This document shows positions 33,997 to 40,738 of a stretch of DNA of 40,738 nucleotides, piece by piece. The translations under genes and the position numbers were made by a program. The stretch comes from an uncultured Lachnospiraceae bacterium (GTDB lineage: Bacteria; Bacillota; Clostridia; Lachnospirales; Lachnospiraceae): NCBI GenBank assembly GCA_946626215.1, contig CAMOUD010000004.1:1-40738 (forward strand). The letters run 5' to 3'. Position 1 is the stretch's first letter, and the number at the start of each line of letters is the position of its first letter. The notes beneath the pieces are model-generated. The model did not search any database. It was given only the letters and a program-made list of their open reading frames with translations, and was not told the origin of the DNA.

Positions 33997-35196
33997 ATGA
34001 GGGTCACTGGCGCGATAATGGAATGCAATCCCTTCCACGAGGGCCATGCCTGGTTCCTGAAAAAGGCAAGGGAAGAGACCGGCTGCGACTATCTGGTCTC
34101 GGTCATGAGCGGGTCCTATGTCCAGCGGGGGGAGCCCGCCGTCTTTGACAAGTCGGTCCGGGCCCGGGCCCTTCTGGAGGGAGGGGCCGACCTGGTCCTG
34201 GAGATCCCCCTGGTCTGCGCCTGCTCCGCGGCCCCCGTCTTTGCCGAGGGAGCTGTCCGGCTCCTGGCCCTCCTGGGCCTTCCGGACACCCTCTGCTTCG
34301 GGTCCGAAGCCGGCGATACGGACCAGGTCCTGGCCTGGAGACGGGACCTGGCGGAGAGCGAAAAGGATCCTTCCTTCCATCAGGCCTTCCGGTCCTTTCT
34401 CCAGCAGGGCCTCTCCTTCCCCGCTGCCAGGCAGAGGGCCATGGAGGCCCTGGGCCGGAGCGTCCCCCTGACGCCCAACGATCTTCTGGCCGCGGAATAC
34501 TGCCGTGTCCTGGCAGAGGAAGGGCTTCCCCTGCGGCCCCTGGCCATCCCGAGGACCCGGGCCGAATCCGCCTCCTCCCTCCGGGAGAGGCTCCGGGACG
34601 GGGGCCTGTCTCCCGGCACCTGTCCGGCAGCCGTCCGGCGCCAGGCAGGCTTTGACTCGGATCTTCCTTCCTGCGTCCTTTCCCCCGACGACTTTTCCGG
34701 CCAGCTCCTCCAGGCCCTTCTTTCAGGCGGGGACCTGTCTTCCTTCCTGGACGTATCCGGAGACCTTTCGGCCAGGATCCGCCGGCTCCTCCCCGAATAT
34801 GTCTCCTTCTCTTCCTTCGCGGACCTTGTGAAGACCCGGAACCTGACCCGGACCCGGGTCATGCGGTCCCTTCTCCACATCCTGCTGGAGATCCGGGAGG
34901 AGGACCACCGGGCCCTGAAGGAGGCCGGCTATATCGGATACGCCAGGGTCCTGGGCTTTCGGCGGGAGGCGGCCCCTCTCTTAAAGGCCCTTTCGGAATC
35001 CTCCCGGATCCCTCTTCTGACAAAGCTGGCAGGGGCACCCGAAAAACTCCCTCCCCTCTTCCGAGAGGACCTGGAACGGTCCATCCGGGCAGACTTCCTC
35101 TATACCAGGACCGCCGCCCTGGCCGCGGCCGGAAAGGGCCTCCGGACAGCCTCCCTGCCCCGGACCGAATATGAAAGAAAGCTCGTGATCCTGTAA
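33997..35196 (+). CDS. tmcAL: tRNA(Met) cytidine acetate ligase TmcAL
   Basis: TmcAL (YlbM) uses ATP and acetate to form N4-acetylcytidine at the wobble base of elongator tRNA-Met. The 399-residue nucleotidyltransferase-fold protein shows the HxGH-type site in MECNPFHEGHAWFL near the N terminus, SVMSGSYVQRGEPA, and LEIPLVCACSAA. The start is set at MRVTGAIMECN, with AAAGGAG 9 bp upstream; an ATG 11 codons earlier overlaps the ribosome site. It is divergent from pta, close to the acetate-forming genes. Confidence 0.9.
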   Translation: MRVTGAIMECNPFHEGHAWFLKKAREETGCDYLVSVMSGSYVQRGEPAVFDKSVRARALLEGGADLVLEIPLVCACSAAPVFAEGAVRLLALLGLPDTLCFGSEAGDTDQVLAWRRDLAESEKDPSFHQAFRSFLQQGLSFPAARQRAMEALGRSVPLTPNDLLAAEYCRVLAEEGLPLRPLAIPRTRAESASSLRERLRDGGLSPGTCPAAVRRQAGFDSDLPSCVLSPDDFSGQLLQALLSGGDLSSFLDVSGDLSARIRRLLPEYVSFSSFADLVKTRNLTRTRVMRSLLHILLEIREEDHRALKEAGYIGYARVLGFRREAAPLLKALSESSRIPLLTKLAGAPEKLPPLFREDLERSIRADFLYTRTAALAAAGKGLRTASLPRTEYERKLVIL

Positions 35197-35377
35197 GACC
35201 GGAACATGGACAGAAAAATGATGCTGGGAATCATAACGACCAACCTTCGAAAAAAAGCCGGTTTCACATTGTCGGCGGAGTCCTGAATGAAAGAGGCGGC
35301 AGGGGCCTTTGTTCTCCATCCCATACTTAAGGGTCTTCTCTCCCGTTTTTGCGGCCCCTTTTCATAAGACGCAGACC
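35197..35377. other. Gap with no recognised gene
   Basis: Between tmcAL and the LRR1 promoter element there is about 180 bp with no convincing gene. A minus-strand open frame (35100-35408) lacks a ribosome site and family features, and overlaps the tmcAL end. Confidence 0.6.
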
Positions 35378-35461
35378 TCTGTGCTACAGTCAGCGTGCCA
35401 GCAGACAAATGCCCTTATATCCCCGCTGCAGAGGCGGCCGGCCGGTCCCGGATCCGGCCGG
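35378..35461 (+). promoter_or_regulatory. LRR1 promoter element and leader hairpin
   Basis: TCTGTGCTACAGTC (35378-35391) contains an extended -10 (TGCTACAGT). The leader of about 85 nt ends with a perfect 8-bp hairpin, CCGGCCGG (35438-35445) with CCGGCCGG (35454-35461), just before the GGAGGGAGG ribosome site. LRR2 has the same layout. Confidence 0.5.
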
Positions 35462-35481
35462 AGACGGAGGGAGGACCTGTC

Positions 35482-36699
35482 ATGATCTTTCGAACAGCCC
35501 CCAAAAAGAAAAGCGATTTTCTCATCCTGTCAGACGTTCTGCTCAAATACAGAGGTCCGGGCGGAAATGTGATCATTCCGGACGGTGTCAGACGCATCGG
35601 AAAACGTGCCTTCGAGCGCAGCAGCCTGACCAGCCTGACGATCCCGGAAAGCGTGTCCTCCATCGGGGATTCCGCCTTCAGTGACTGCCAAAGCCTTGTC
35701 AGTCTGACGATCCCCGGCAGCGTGACCTCCATCGGAAAATCCGCTTTCAGTGAATGCCAAAGCCTTGTCAGTCTGACGATCCATGACGGCGTGACCTCCA
35801 TAGGCTCTTACGCTTTCGAGCGCTGCGAAAGGCTTTCCACCCTGACGATCCCCGGCAGCGTGACCTCCATTGAGAATTCCGCCTTCAGCTGGTGCCAAAG
35901 CCTCTCCGCCCTGACGATTCCTGACGGCGTGACCTCCATCGGAGAATCCGCTTTCTATTTCTGCAAAAGCCTGACCAGCCTGACGATCCCGGAAAGCGTG
36001 ACCTCCATAGGCTCTAACGCGTTCGCGGGCTGCCGGAGCCTGACCGGTCTGACGATCCCGGAAAGCGTGACCTCCATAGGCTCCTTCGCTTTTGAGGGCT
36101 GCGGGAGCCTGACCGGTCTGACGATCCAGGGCAGTGTGGACTCCATAGGCGTTGCCGCTTTCAAAGGCTGCAGGAGCCTTTCCAGCCTCGTGATTCATGG
36201 CAGCGTCCCCGAATCCCTCGAAGATCAGTTTCGCGGCTGCAGGAGCCTTTCCAGCCTTTCGCTCTCGGACAGCGCGGTCTCTGTCACCAGATTCATGACC
36301 TTCCCTCCCTATGTGAGATGTCATACGCCGGCAGCCGCGGACTGTGTTCCCTCTCCCGTCTATCTGGGCGGAAGCCCCGGCGGCCTGAAAGAGGAAACGC
36401 TGCGGAAGGCCGCCAGAGGCTTCATTTACGCCCAGGAGACCGGCGTCCGGGAAATCAGCAGGTGGAAACAGGACTATCTGGACTATATCCGGGGCCATAT
36501 AGGCCCCTTCCTGGAAGAGGCAGAAACCGACCGTCAGGTCCTTCTGTTCCTGGTCCGGGAAGAACTCCTGGACAAAGACGAGGCAGACCGTTTTCTGGAC
36601 CTGTACGCGGATTCTGATGACCTGGTCATCAGGGCCGCCCTCCTTGACTACCGGAGGCGGAAGTTCGGGCAGGGAGGGCCGGACGATCTTTCTCTTTAG
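35482..36699 (+). CDS. BspA-type leucine-rich repeat protein (LRR1)
   Basis: The 405-residue protein has no signal peptide, so it is probably cytoplasmic. The N-terminal cap (KYRGPGGNVIIPDGVRRIG) is shared by all four paralogs. About eleven 23-residue LRR_5 units follow (IPxxVTSIGxxAFxxCxSLxxLT, about 35-275). A conserved C-terminal domain (about 285-405) begins at YVRCHTPAAAD, contains WKQDYLDYIRGH and the ALLDYRRRKFG segment, and ends DDLSL. Neighbouring units are nearly identical at the DNA level. LRR_5 proteins generally mediate protein binding; the target is unknown. GGAGGGAGG 7 bp upstream fixes the ATG. Confidence 0.85.
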   Translation: MIFRTAPKKKSDFLILSDVLLKYRGPGGNVIIPDGVRRIGKRAFERSSLTSLTIPESVSSIGDSAFSDCQSLVSLTIPGSVTSIGKSAFSECQSLVSLTIHDGVTSIGSYAFERCERLSTLTIPGSVTSIENSAFSWCQSLSALTIPDGVTSIGESAFYFCKSLTSLTIPESVTSIGSNAFAGCRSLTGLTIPESVTSIGSFAFEGCGSLTGLTIQGSVDSIGVAAFKGCRSLSSLVIHGSVPESLEDQFRGCRSLSSLSLSDSAVSVTRFMTFPPYVRCHTPAAADCVPSPVYLGGSPGGLKEETLRKAARGFIYAQETGVREISRWKQDYLDYIRGHIGPFLEEAETDRQVLLFLVREELLDKDEADRFLDLYADSDDLVIRAALLDYRRRKFGQGGPDDLSL

Positions 36700-36739
36700 G
36701 ACCTTTCTGTCCGGGAAACCCGGATCTGCCGCAAAGGCT

Positions 36740-36787
36740 GCGGATCTCCGCGGATGGCTTCATCCGCTGAGGTCCGCGGCCTTTTCC
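36740..36787 (+). terminator. Terminator of LRR1
   Basis: A long imperfect stem (outer GCGGA/TCCGC 36740-36777, inner GCGGATG/CATCCGC) with a GCTT loop is followed by GGCCTTTTCC. It lies 40 bp after the LRR1 stop codon. Confidence 0.75.
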
Positions 36788-36827
36788 TTCCGCCGGGATC
36801 CTGCGGGATTCCGAAAAGAATCCTGAT

Positions 36828-36923
36828 TCTGTGATACAATCCTATCAGCATATCCAGACCATTTGCCCCGGATCCCGGAAAGACCGGACCTTTCAGAAAA
36901 CGCCGGCCCTGTCCCGGGCCGGC
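36828..36923 (+). promoter_or_regulatory. LRR2 promoter element and leader hairpin
   Basis: TCTGTGATACAATC (36828-36841) contains an extended -10 (TGATACAAT). The leader of about 95 nt ends with a perfect 8-bp hairpin, GCCGGCCC (36902-36909) with GGGCCGGC (36916-36923), 20 bp before the ATG and abutting the GAGGAGG site. Confidence 0.55.
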
Positions 36924-36942
36924 CACGAAGAGGAGGATTCCC

Positions 36943-38721
36943 ATGCGCTTCGGACCAGATCCTTCGGATCGAGAAGACTTTTACATAGCGGACGGCGTCC
37001 TGGTCAGGTACGGGGGCCCCGGCGGAAATGTGACCATCCCGGGCGGAGTGACCTGTATCGGAGAAAAGGCCTTTTACCGGCGAAAAGACCTGACAGGCCT
37101 GACCATCCCGGAAGGCGTTTCTTCCATCGGGGACGCGGCCTTCAACGGCTGTATGAACCTGAAAAGCCTGGAGATCGCCGCGGGCCTGACCTCCATCGGA
37201 AAATCCGCCTTCTATGACTGCAGAAGCCTGGAAAGCCTGGTCCTGCCGGAAGGCCTGACCTCCATCGAAAAATCCGCCTTCTGCGGCTGCAGATCCATGA
37301 CCGGTCTGGTCCTGCCGGGCACCCTGACCTCCATCGGGGTTTCTGCCTTCGAGGGATGCAGGAGCCTGAAAAGCCTGGTCCTCCCGGCAAGCGCAGCTTC
37401 CATCGGGGCCTCGGCCTTCTCCGGCTGCAGGAGCCTGGAAAGCCTGGTCCTGCCGGAAGGCATGACCTCCATCGGTTCCTCGGTCTTCTCGGGCTGCTCC
37501 GGCCTCCCCTCCCTGACCATACCGGAAAGCGTGACCTCCATCGGGGACGCGGCCTTTTCCGGCTGCAGGAGCCTGGAAAGCCTGGTCCTCCCGGAAAGGG
37601 TGACCTCCATCGGAAGGTCCGCCTTCAGCGACTGCAGGAACCTGACCGGCCTGGTCCTGCCGGAAGGCCTGACCGACCTGGGAAGACACGCCTTCTCCGG
37701 CTGTGAAAGGCTGACGGACCTGGCCCTGCCGGAAAGCCTGAAATCCATCCCTGCCCTGGCCTTTGCCGGCTGCAGGAGCCTTTCCTGCCTGTCGGTTCCG
37801 GACGGTGTGACCTCCATCGGAGATGAGGCCTTCGGACACTGTACGCGCCTTGAGGAACTGACTCTCCCGGGGAGTCTTGTCTCCATAGGGATCCGGGCCT
37901 TCTTTTTCTGCTGCAGGCTGTCCCGTCTGGTCATACCGGAGGGCGTGACTTCCATCGGAGGGGCCGCCTTCTTTCAGTGCGCAAGCCTGGAAGACCTGGT
38001 CCTCCCGGGGAGCCTGACAGAGATCCGGAACCGTGTCTTCGAAGGCTGCGGCAGCCTGAAGAGCCTGTGTGTCCGGTACGGCACGGCTTCCGTTGAATTC
38101 CGGGCCTTCTTCGGCTGTGAAAGCCTGAAAAGCCTGGTCCTGCCGGACAGTCTTTCCAAGATCGCGGATAACGCCTTCAGTTCCTGCGGAAGTCTTGCCG
38201 CTCTGGCCATCCCCGGCAGGGTGGCCTTCCTGGGGAACCAGGCCTTCTCCGGCTGTGAAAGCCTGAAAAGCCTGACTATCCCGGAAAGCGTGACCGGCAT
38301 CCGGGGCCGTCCCTTCGACGGGTGCCCTCCGTATGTGAGCTGCCATACGCAGAAGGCCGCTTCTCTTGTTCCCCGGCCCGTCTATCTGGAAGGTCCTCCC
38401 GCTGACCTGGACCCGGAAAAACAGGAAGAGGCCGCCAGGGGATTCATCTTCGCGCAGGAGACCGGCATCACGGAAGCCGGCAGGTGGAAAAAAGAGTACC
38501 TCGACTATATCCGGACCAACTCCGGGCTCTTCAGGGAGACGGCCGTCAAAGACCGGCAGGTCCTCCATTTCCTGCTTGCGGAAGCGCTTCCGGACATGGA
38601 CGAAGCGGAGGCACTGCTCAGGATCTTTTCAGAAGCGAAGGACACGGAAGGCGCGGCCATGATCCTGGAATACCTGGGGAAGACCGGCAGTCCGGGCGGC
38701 CTGGATGGACTTTCCCTCTGA
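36943..38721 (+). CDS. BspA-type leucine-rich repeat protein (LRR2)
   Basis: The 592-residue paralog is the longest complete one. It has the N-terminal cap DGVLVRYGGPGGNVTIPGG, about nineteen LRR_5 units (about 35-460) and the family C-terminal domain (YVSCHTQKAA, GFIFAQETGITEAGRWKKEY, ending LDGLSL). Its last segment has diverged: the LDYRRRKFG motif is LEYLGKTGS. No signal peptide is present. GAGGAGG lies 6 bp before the ATG. Only 45 bp separate it from LRR3, so LRR2-3-4 are likely one operon. The long open frame on the opposite strand reflects the repeat and codon bias. Confidence 0.85.
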   Translation: MRFGPDPSDREDFYIADGVLVRYGGPGGNVTIPGGVTCIGEKAFYRRKDLTGLTIPEGVSSIGDAAFNGCMNLKSLEIAAGLTSIGKSAFYDCRSLESLVLPEGLTSIEKSAFCGCRSMTGLVLPGTLTSIGVSAFEGCRSLKSLVLPASAASIGASAFSGCRSLESLVLPEGMTSIGSSVFSGCSGLPSLTIPESVTSIGDAAFSGCRSLESLVLPERVTSIGRSAFSDCRNLTGLVLPEGLTDLGRHAFSGCERLTDLALPESLKSIPALAFAGCRSLSCLSVPDGVTSIGDEAFGHCTRLEELTLPGSLVSIGIRAFFFCCRLSRLVIPEGVTSIGGAAFFQCASLEDLVLPGSLTEIRNRVFEGCGSLKSLCVRYGTASVEFRAFFGCESLKSLVLPDSLSKIADNAFSSCGSLAALAIPGRVAFLGNQAFSGCESLKSLTIPESVTGIRGRPFDGCPPYVSCHTQKAASLVPRPVYLEGPPADLDPEKQEEAARGFIFAQETGITEAGRWKKEYLDYIRTNSGLFRETAVKDRQVLHFLLAEALPDMDEAEALLRIFSEAKDTEGAAMILEYLGKTGSPGGLDGLSL

Positions 38722-38766
38722 ACACGCGTCCGGCACAGGCCCTTATCAGAATCAGGAGGCGGCATC

Positions 38767-39786
38767 ATGCGCTTCAAGGAAACATCCGGCCCTGACAGCG
38801 ATTTTCAGATCAGGGACGGCGTACTGGTCCGGTACCTTGGCCCCGGCGGGGCTGTCTCGATTCCGGACGGCACCGTGAGGATCGGGGAGCGGGCCTTCGA
38901 CAAATGCGAAAGCCTGACGAGCCTGTCGATCCCCTTCGGCACGGCTTCCATAGAGAATTATGCCTTCTCCTGCTGCAGAAATCTCAGGACCGTCTCCATT
39001 CCCGGCAGCGTCACTAAAATCGGGCGCGCGGCCTTCTATGGCTGTGAAAGCCTTGAGAGCCTGGTCATCCCCGGCAGCGCGGCCGACGTCAGGGAGCTTG
39101 CGTTCTTTGGGTGCCGAAGCCTCAGGAGCCTGTCCATCCAGCCCGGCGTGACCTCCATCGGGGAGAGGGCTTTCTTCAGCTGTCACAGCCTGACCGGCCT
39201 GACCATTCCCGACAGCGTCGCCGAAATCGGGCGTGCGGCCTTCTACGGCTGTGAAAACCTCTCCTGTCTGACGATCACGGGCGGCGAGGTCCGCGTCGGA
39301 TACAGAGCCTTCTACGGATGCAGGAGCCTGGCCGGCCTGACCATATCCGGCTCCGGCACATATATAGACGGCTCCGCCTTCGGCCAGGCGCCTCCCTGCG
39401 TGAAATGCGGGACCCCTGCCGCCGCGGCCCTGGTCTCCTGCCCCCTCTATCTGGGGGGAGGCCCGGCTGACCTGAATGAGGATACACAGGAGGAAGCGGC
39501 CCTGGGATTCATCCATGCCCGGGCAGAAGGTATCAGGGACGCAGACAGGTGGAGACAGGAATACCTGGACTATATCAGAAGGCATCTCCCTCTCTTCATG
39601 GATCGCGCGGAGACCGACAGGCAGGTCCTTCTGTTCCTGCTCAGGGAGGAGCTGGCGGACAAAGAAGCCGCCGATCGTTTTCTGAAAGCCCGGGCGGCTG
39701 CAGATGACACAGAAATCAGAGCCTGGATCCTGGATTACCGGAGGCGGAAGTTCGGACCGGAAGGACCGGAGGATCTTTCCCTCTGA
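38767..39786 (+). CDS. BspA-type leucine-rich repeat protein (LRR3)
   Basis: The 339-residue paralog has the cap FQIRDGVLVRYLGPGG, about eight LRR_5 units (about 35-215) and the full C-terminal domain (VKCGTPAAAALV, RWRQEYLDYIRRH, ILDYRRRKFG, ending EDLSL). Its C-terminal domain is closer to LRR1 than to LRR2. CAGGAGG precedes the ATG. Short upstream gap, no separate promoter seen. Confidence 0.85.
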   Translation: MRFKETSGPDSDFQIRDGVLVRYLGPGGAVSIPDGTVRIGERAFDKCESLTSLSIPFGTASIENYAFSCCRNLRTVSIPGSVTKIGRAAFYGCESLESLVIPGSAADVRELAFFGCRSLRSLSIQPGVTSIGERAFFSCHSLTGLTIPDSVAEIGRAAFYGCENLSCLTITGGEVRVGYRAFYGCRSLAGLTISGSGTYIDGSAFGQAPPCVKCGTPAAAALVSCPLYLGGGPADLNEDTQEEAALGFIHARAEGIRDADRWRQEYLDYIRRHLPLFMDRAETDRQVLLFLLREELADKEAADRFLKARAAADDTEIRAWILDYRRRKFGPEGPEDLSL

Positions 39787-39869
39787 ACCCGCGTCCTGCC
39801 GGAGGGATCTTCTTCCGGGCGGAACAAGGATCGTATCCGGCATCAATCCCCATCATAGGAGACTGCATC

Positions 39870-40738
39870 ATGAACATCCCTACAGCATCCGGCCCTGACA
39901 GCGATTTTCTTATTGAGGAGGGCTTACTGCTCCGTTACCGTGGCCCCGGCGGAGACGTCGCGATCCCCGCAGGTGTCAGGGACATCGGGGCGTATGCTTT
40001 CAGCGAACGCGATGATCTGACCGGACTGATCATCCCGGACAGCGTGGTCTCTGTCAGACATGCGGCCTTCCTGGACTGCGTGAACCTGAAGAGCCTTTCG
40101 CTGCCGGACAGCCTGGTCACCATCGAGCCTGCGGCCTTCAACGGCTGCAGGTCCCTGAAGAGCCTTTCGATCCCGGAGGGCGTGACATCCATCGGAAAAG
40201 CCGCCTTCTATGGCTGTACGAGCCTGGAAAGCCTGGTCCTCCCGGGAAGCGTATCCTCCATCGGAAAGACCGTATTCGGCAGCTGCAAGGCCCTGAAGGA
40301 CCTTGTCATCCCGGAGGGCGTAACATCCATCGGAAAAGCCGCCTTCTATGGCTGTACGAGCCTGGAAAGCCTGGTCCTCCCGGACGGTCTGACTTCCATC
40401 GGCAAGGAGGCATTCTCCGGATGCAGGAGCCTGAGGACCCTGATCCTTCCTGCCAGCGCGGCCTCCATTGGGGATAACGCCTTCTCCGGATGCGGCAGTC
40501 TTGTCAGCCTGGTCATCCCCAACCGCGAGGCTTCCTTCGGCAAAGGGGCTTTCTCCGGGTGCAGGAGCCTGAAAAGCCTGACCGTCCCCGGCAGCGCGGC
40601 CTATTCCGGAAACCAGGTCTTTTACGGATGCAGGAGCCTGGAAAACCTGGTCATCCCCCGGGGAGTGACTTCCATCGGCGAGCAGACATTCTACGGATGC
40701 CATAGCCTCGTCAGCCTGGTCCTCCCGGACGGCCTGAC
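39870..40738 (+). CDS. BspA-type leucine-rich repeat protein (LRR4), cut by window end
   Basis: A fourth paralog starts at ATG 39870 with AGGAG 8 bp upstream and stays open to the window edge (289 codons). It shows the cap FLIEEGLLLRYRGPGG and eleven complete LRR_5 units plus part of a twelfth. The C-terminal domain would lie beyond the window. It contains a 76-bp internal direct repeat (see repeat entry). The 83-bp gap after LRR3 begins like the LRR2-LRR3 gap (GAAC-C/A-CGCGTCC), as expected from tandem duplication. Confidence 0.82.
   Translation, partial: MNIPTASGPDSDFLIEEGLLLRYRGPGGDVAIPAGVRDIGAYAFSERDDLTGLIIPDSVVSVRHAAFLDCVNLKSLSLPDSLVTIEPAAFNGCRSLKSLSIPEGVTSIGKAAFYGCTSLESLVLPGSVSSIGKTVFGSCKALKDLVIPEGVTSIGKAAFYGCTSLESLVLPDGLTSIGKEAFSGCRSLRTLILPASAASIGDNAFSGCGSLVSLVIPNREASFGKGAFSGCRSLKSLTVPGSAAYSGNQVFYGCRSLENLVIPRGVTSIGEQTFYGCHSLVSLVLPDGL
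40170..40383 (+). repeat. 76-bp direct repeat within LRR4, period 138 bp
   Basis: 40170-40245 and 40308-40383 are identical except for one base (GGCGTGACATCC against GGCGTAACATCC). The 138-bp period equals two 69-bp (23-residue) LRR units, showing a recent in-frame duplication of a two-repeat block. Confidence 0.9.

Noticed and set aside
35100-35408. Minus-strand 102-codon frame after tmcAL
   Set aside because: Overlaps the 3' end of tmcAL, has no ribosome site and no recognisable domain.
35680-36130. Regular 69-bp spaced repeats that could be taken for a CRISPR array
   Set aside because: They are in-frame LRR codons inside a continuous reading frame with degenerate copies.
36760-39846. Long minus-strand open frames antisense to LRR2 and LRR3 (602 and 364 codons)
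   Set aside because: They are products of the in-phase 69-bp repeat and GC-rich codon use. They repeat the same low-complexity Gly/Asp/Gln-rich pattern, have no ribosome sites, and lie opposite clear LRR genes with good starts.
39924-40703. Minus-strand open frame antisense to LRR4
   Set aside because: Same repeat-driven shadow of a real coding frame on the plus strand.

Overview
The window looks like a chromosomal segment of a GC-rich, low-GC-lineage (Firmicutes/Bacillota) bacterium, most likely a clostridium of the Lachnospiraceae type. The evidence is gene order: pta-ackA-rpmF-plsX-acpP-rnc-smc-ftsY, then ylxM-ffh-rpsP-khpA-rimM-trmD-rplS-rbgA-rnhB, and der-plsY-gpsA. Other pointers are a long divergent Prs homolog of about 400 residues, a TmcAL gene, YARHG/DUF3298 lipoprotein architecture, and BspA-type (LRR_5) leucine-rich repeat proteins. 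The genus cannot be fixed from sequence reading alone. No rRNA, tRNA or CRISPR array was seen.

Layout, left to right. (1) 1-2.65 kb: a possible IS200/IS605-type end hairpin at the very edge, a large YARHG/DUF3298 lipoprotein (minus strand), and a C-terminal remnant of a second MscS channel. (2) 2.65-11.0 kb, minus strand, transcribed from a good promoter at about 11.03-11.06 kb: der, plsY, gpsA, tyrS, ilvB, then two different acetohydroxyacid synthase regulatory subunits, then ilvC. A near-consensus promoter lies between the two small-subunit genes. (3) 11.2-12.5 kb, plus strand: a divergent PRPP synthetase homolog. (4) 12.7-15.4 kb, minus strand: a membrane-anchored protein with a long Asp-Pro stalk, followed 25 bp later by an MscS channel. 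(5) 15.8-21.9 kb, minus strand: the ylxM-ffh to rnhB ribosome/SRP operon, with a consensus promoter upstream of ylxM and a 19-bp terminator after rnhB. (6) 22.0-31.0 kb, minus strand: plsX-acpP-rnc-smc-ftsY-ilvA and a GH25-like membrane protein. (7) 31.2-33.8 kb: rpmF as its own transcription unit, then ackA and pta. (8) 34.0-35.2 kb: tmcAL, divergent from pta. (9) 35.5 kb to the end, plus strand: at least four tandem paralogous cytoplasmic LRR proteins, the last cut by the window edge.

How it works together: region 2 plus ilvA (region 6) gives the first three committed activities of isoleucine/valine synthesis (threonine deaminase, acetohydroxyacid synthase, ketol-acid reductoisomerase). plsX, acpP, plsY and gpsA supply phospholipid precursors. 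ffh, ftsY and ylxM are the protein-targeting core. rpsP, rplS, rpmF, rimM, rbgA, der, trmD, tyrS and tmcAL serve ribosome assembly and decoding. pta-ackA makes ATP and acetate. The accessory, least explained parts are the LRR array with its shared leader architecture, the stalk-protein/MscS pair, the GH25-like predicted pseudoenzyme in the SRP-receptor operon, and the unusual acetohydroxyacid synthase module.
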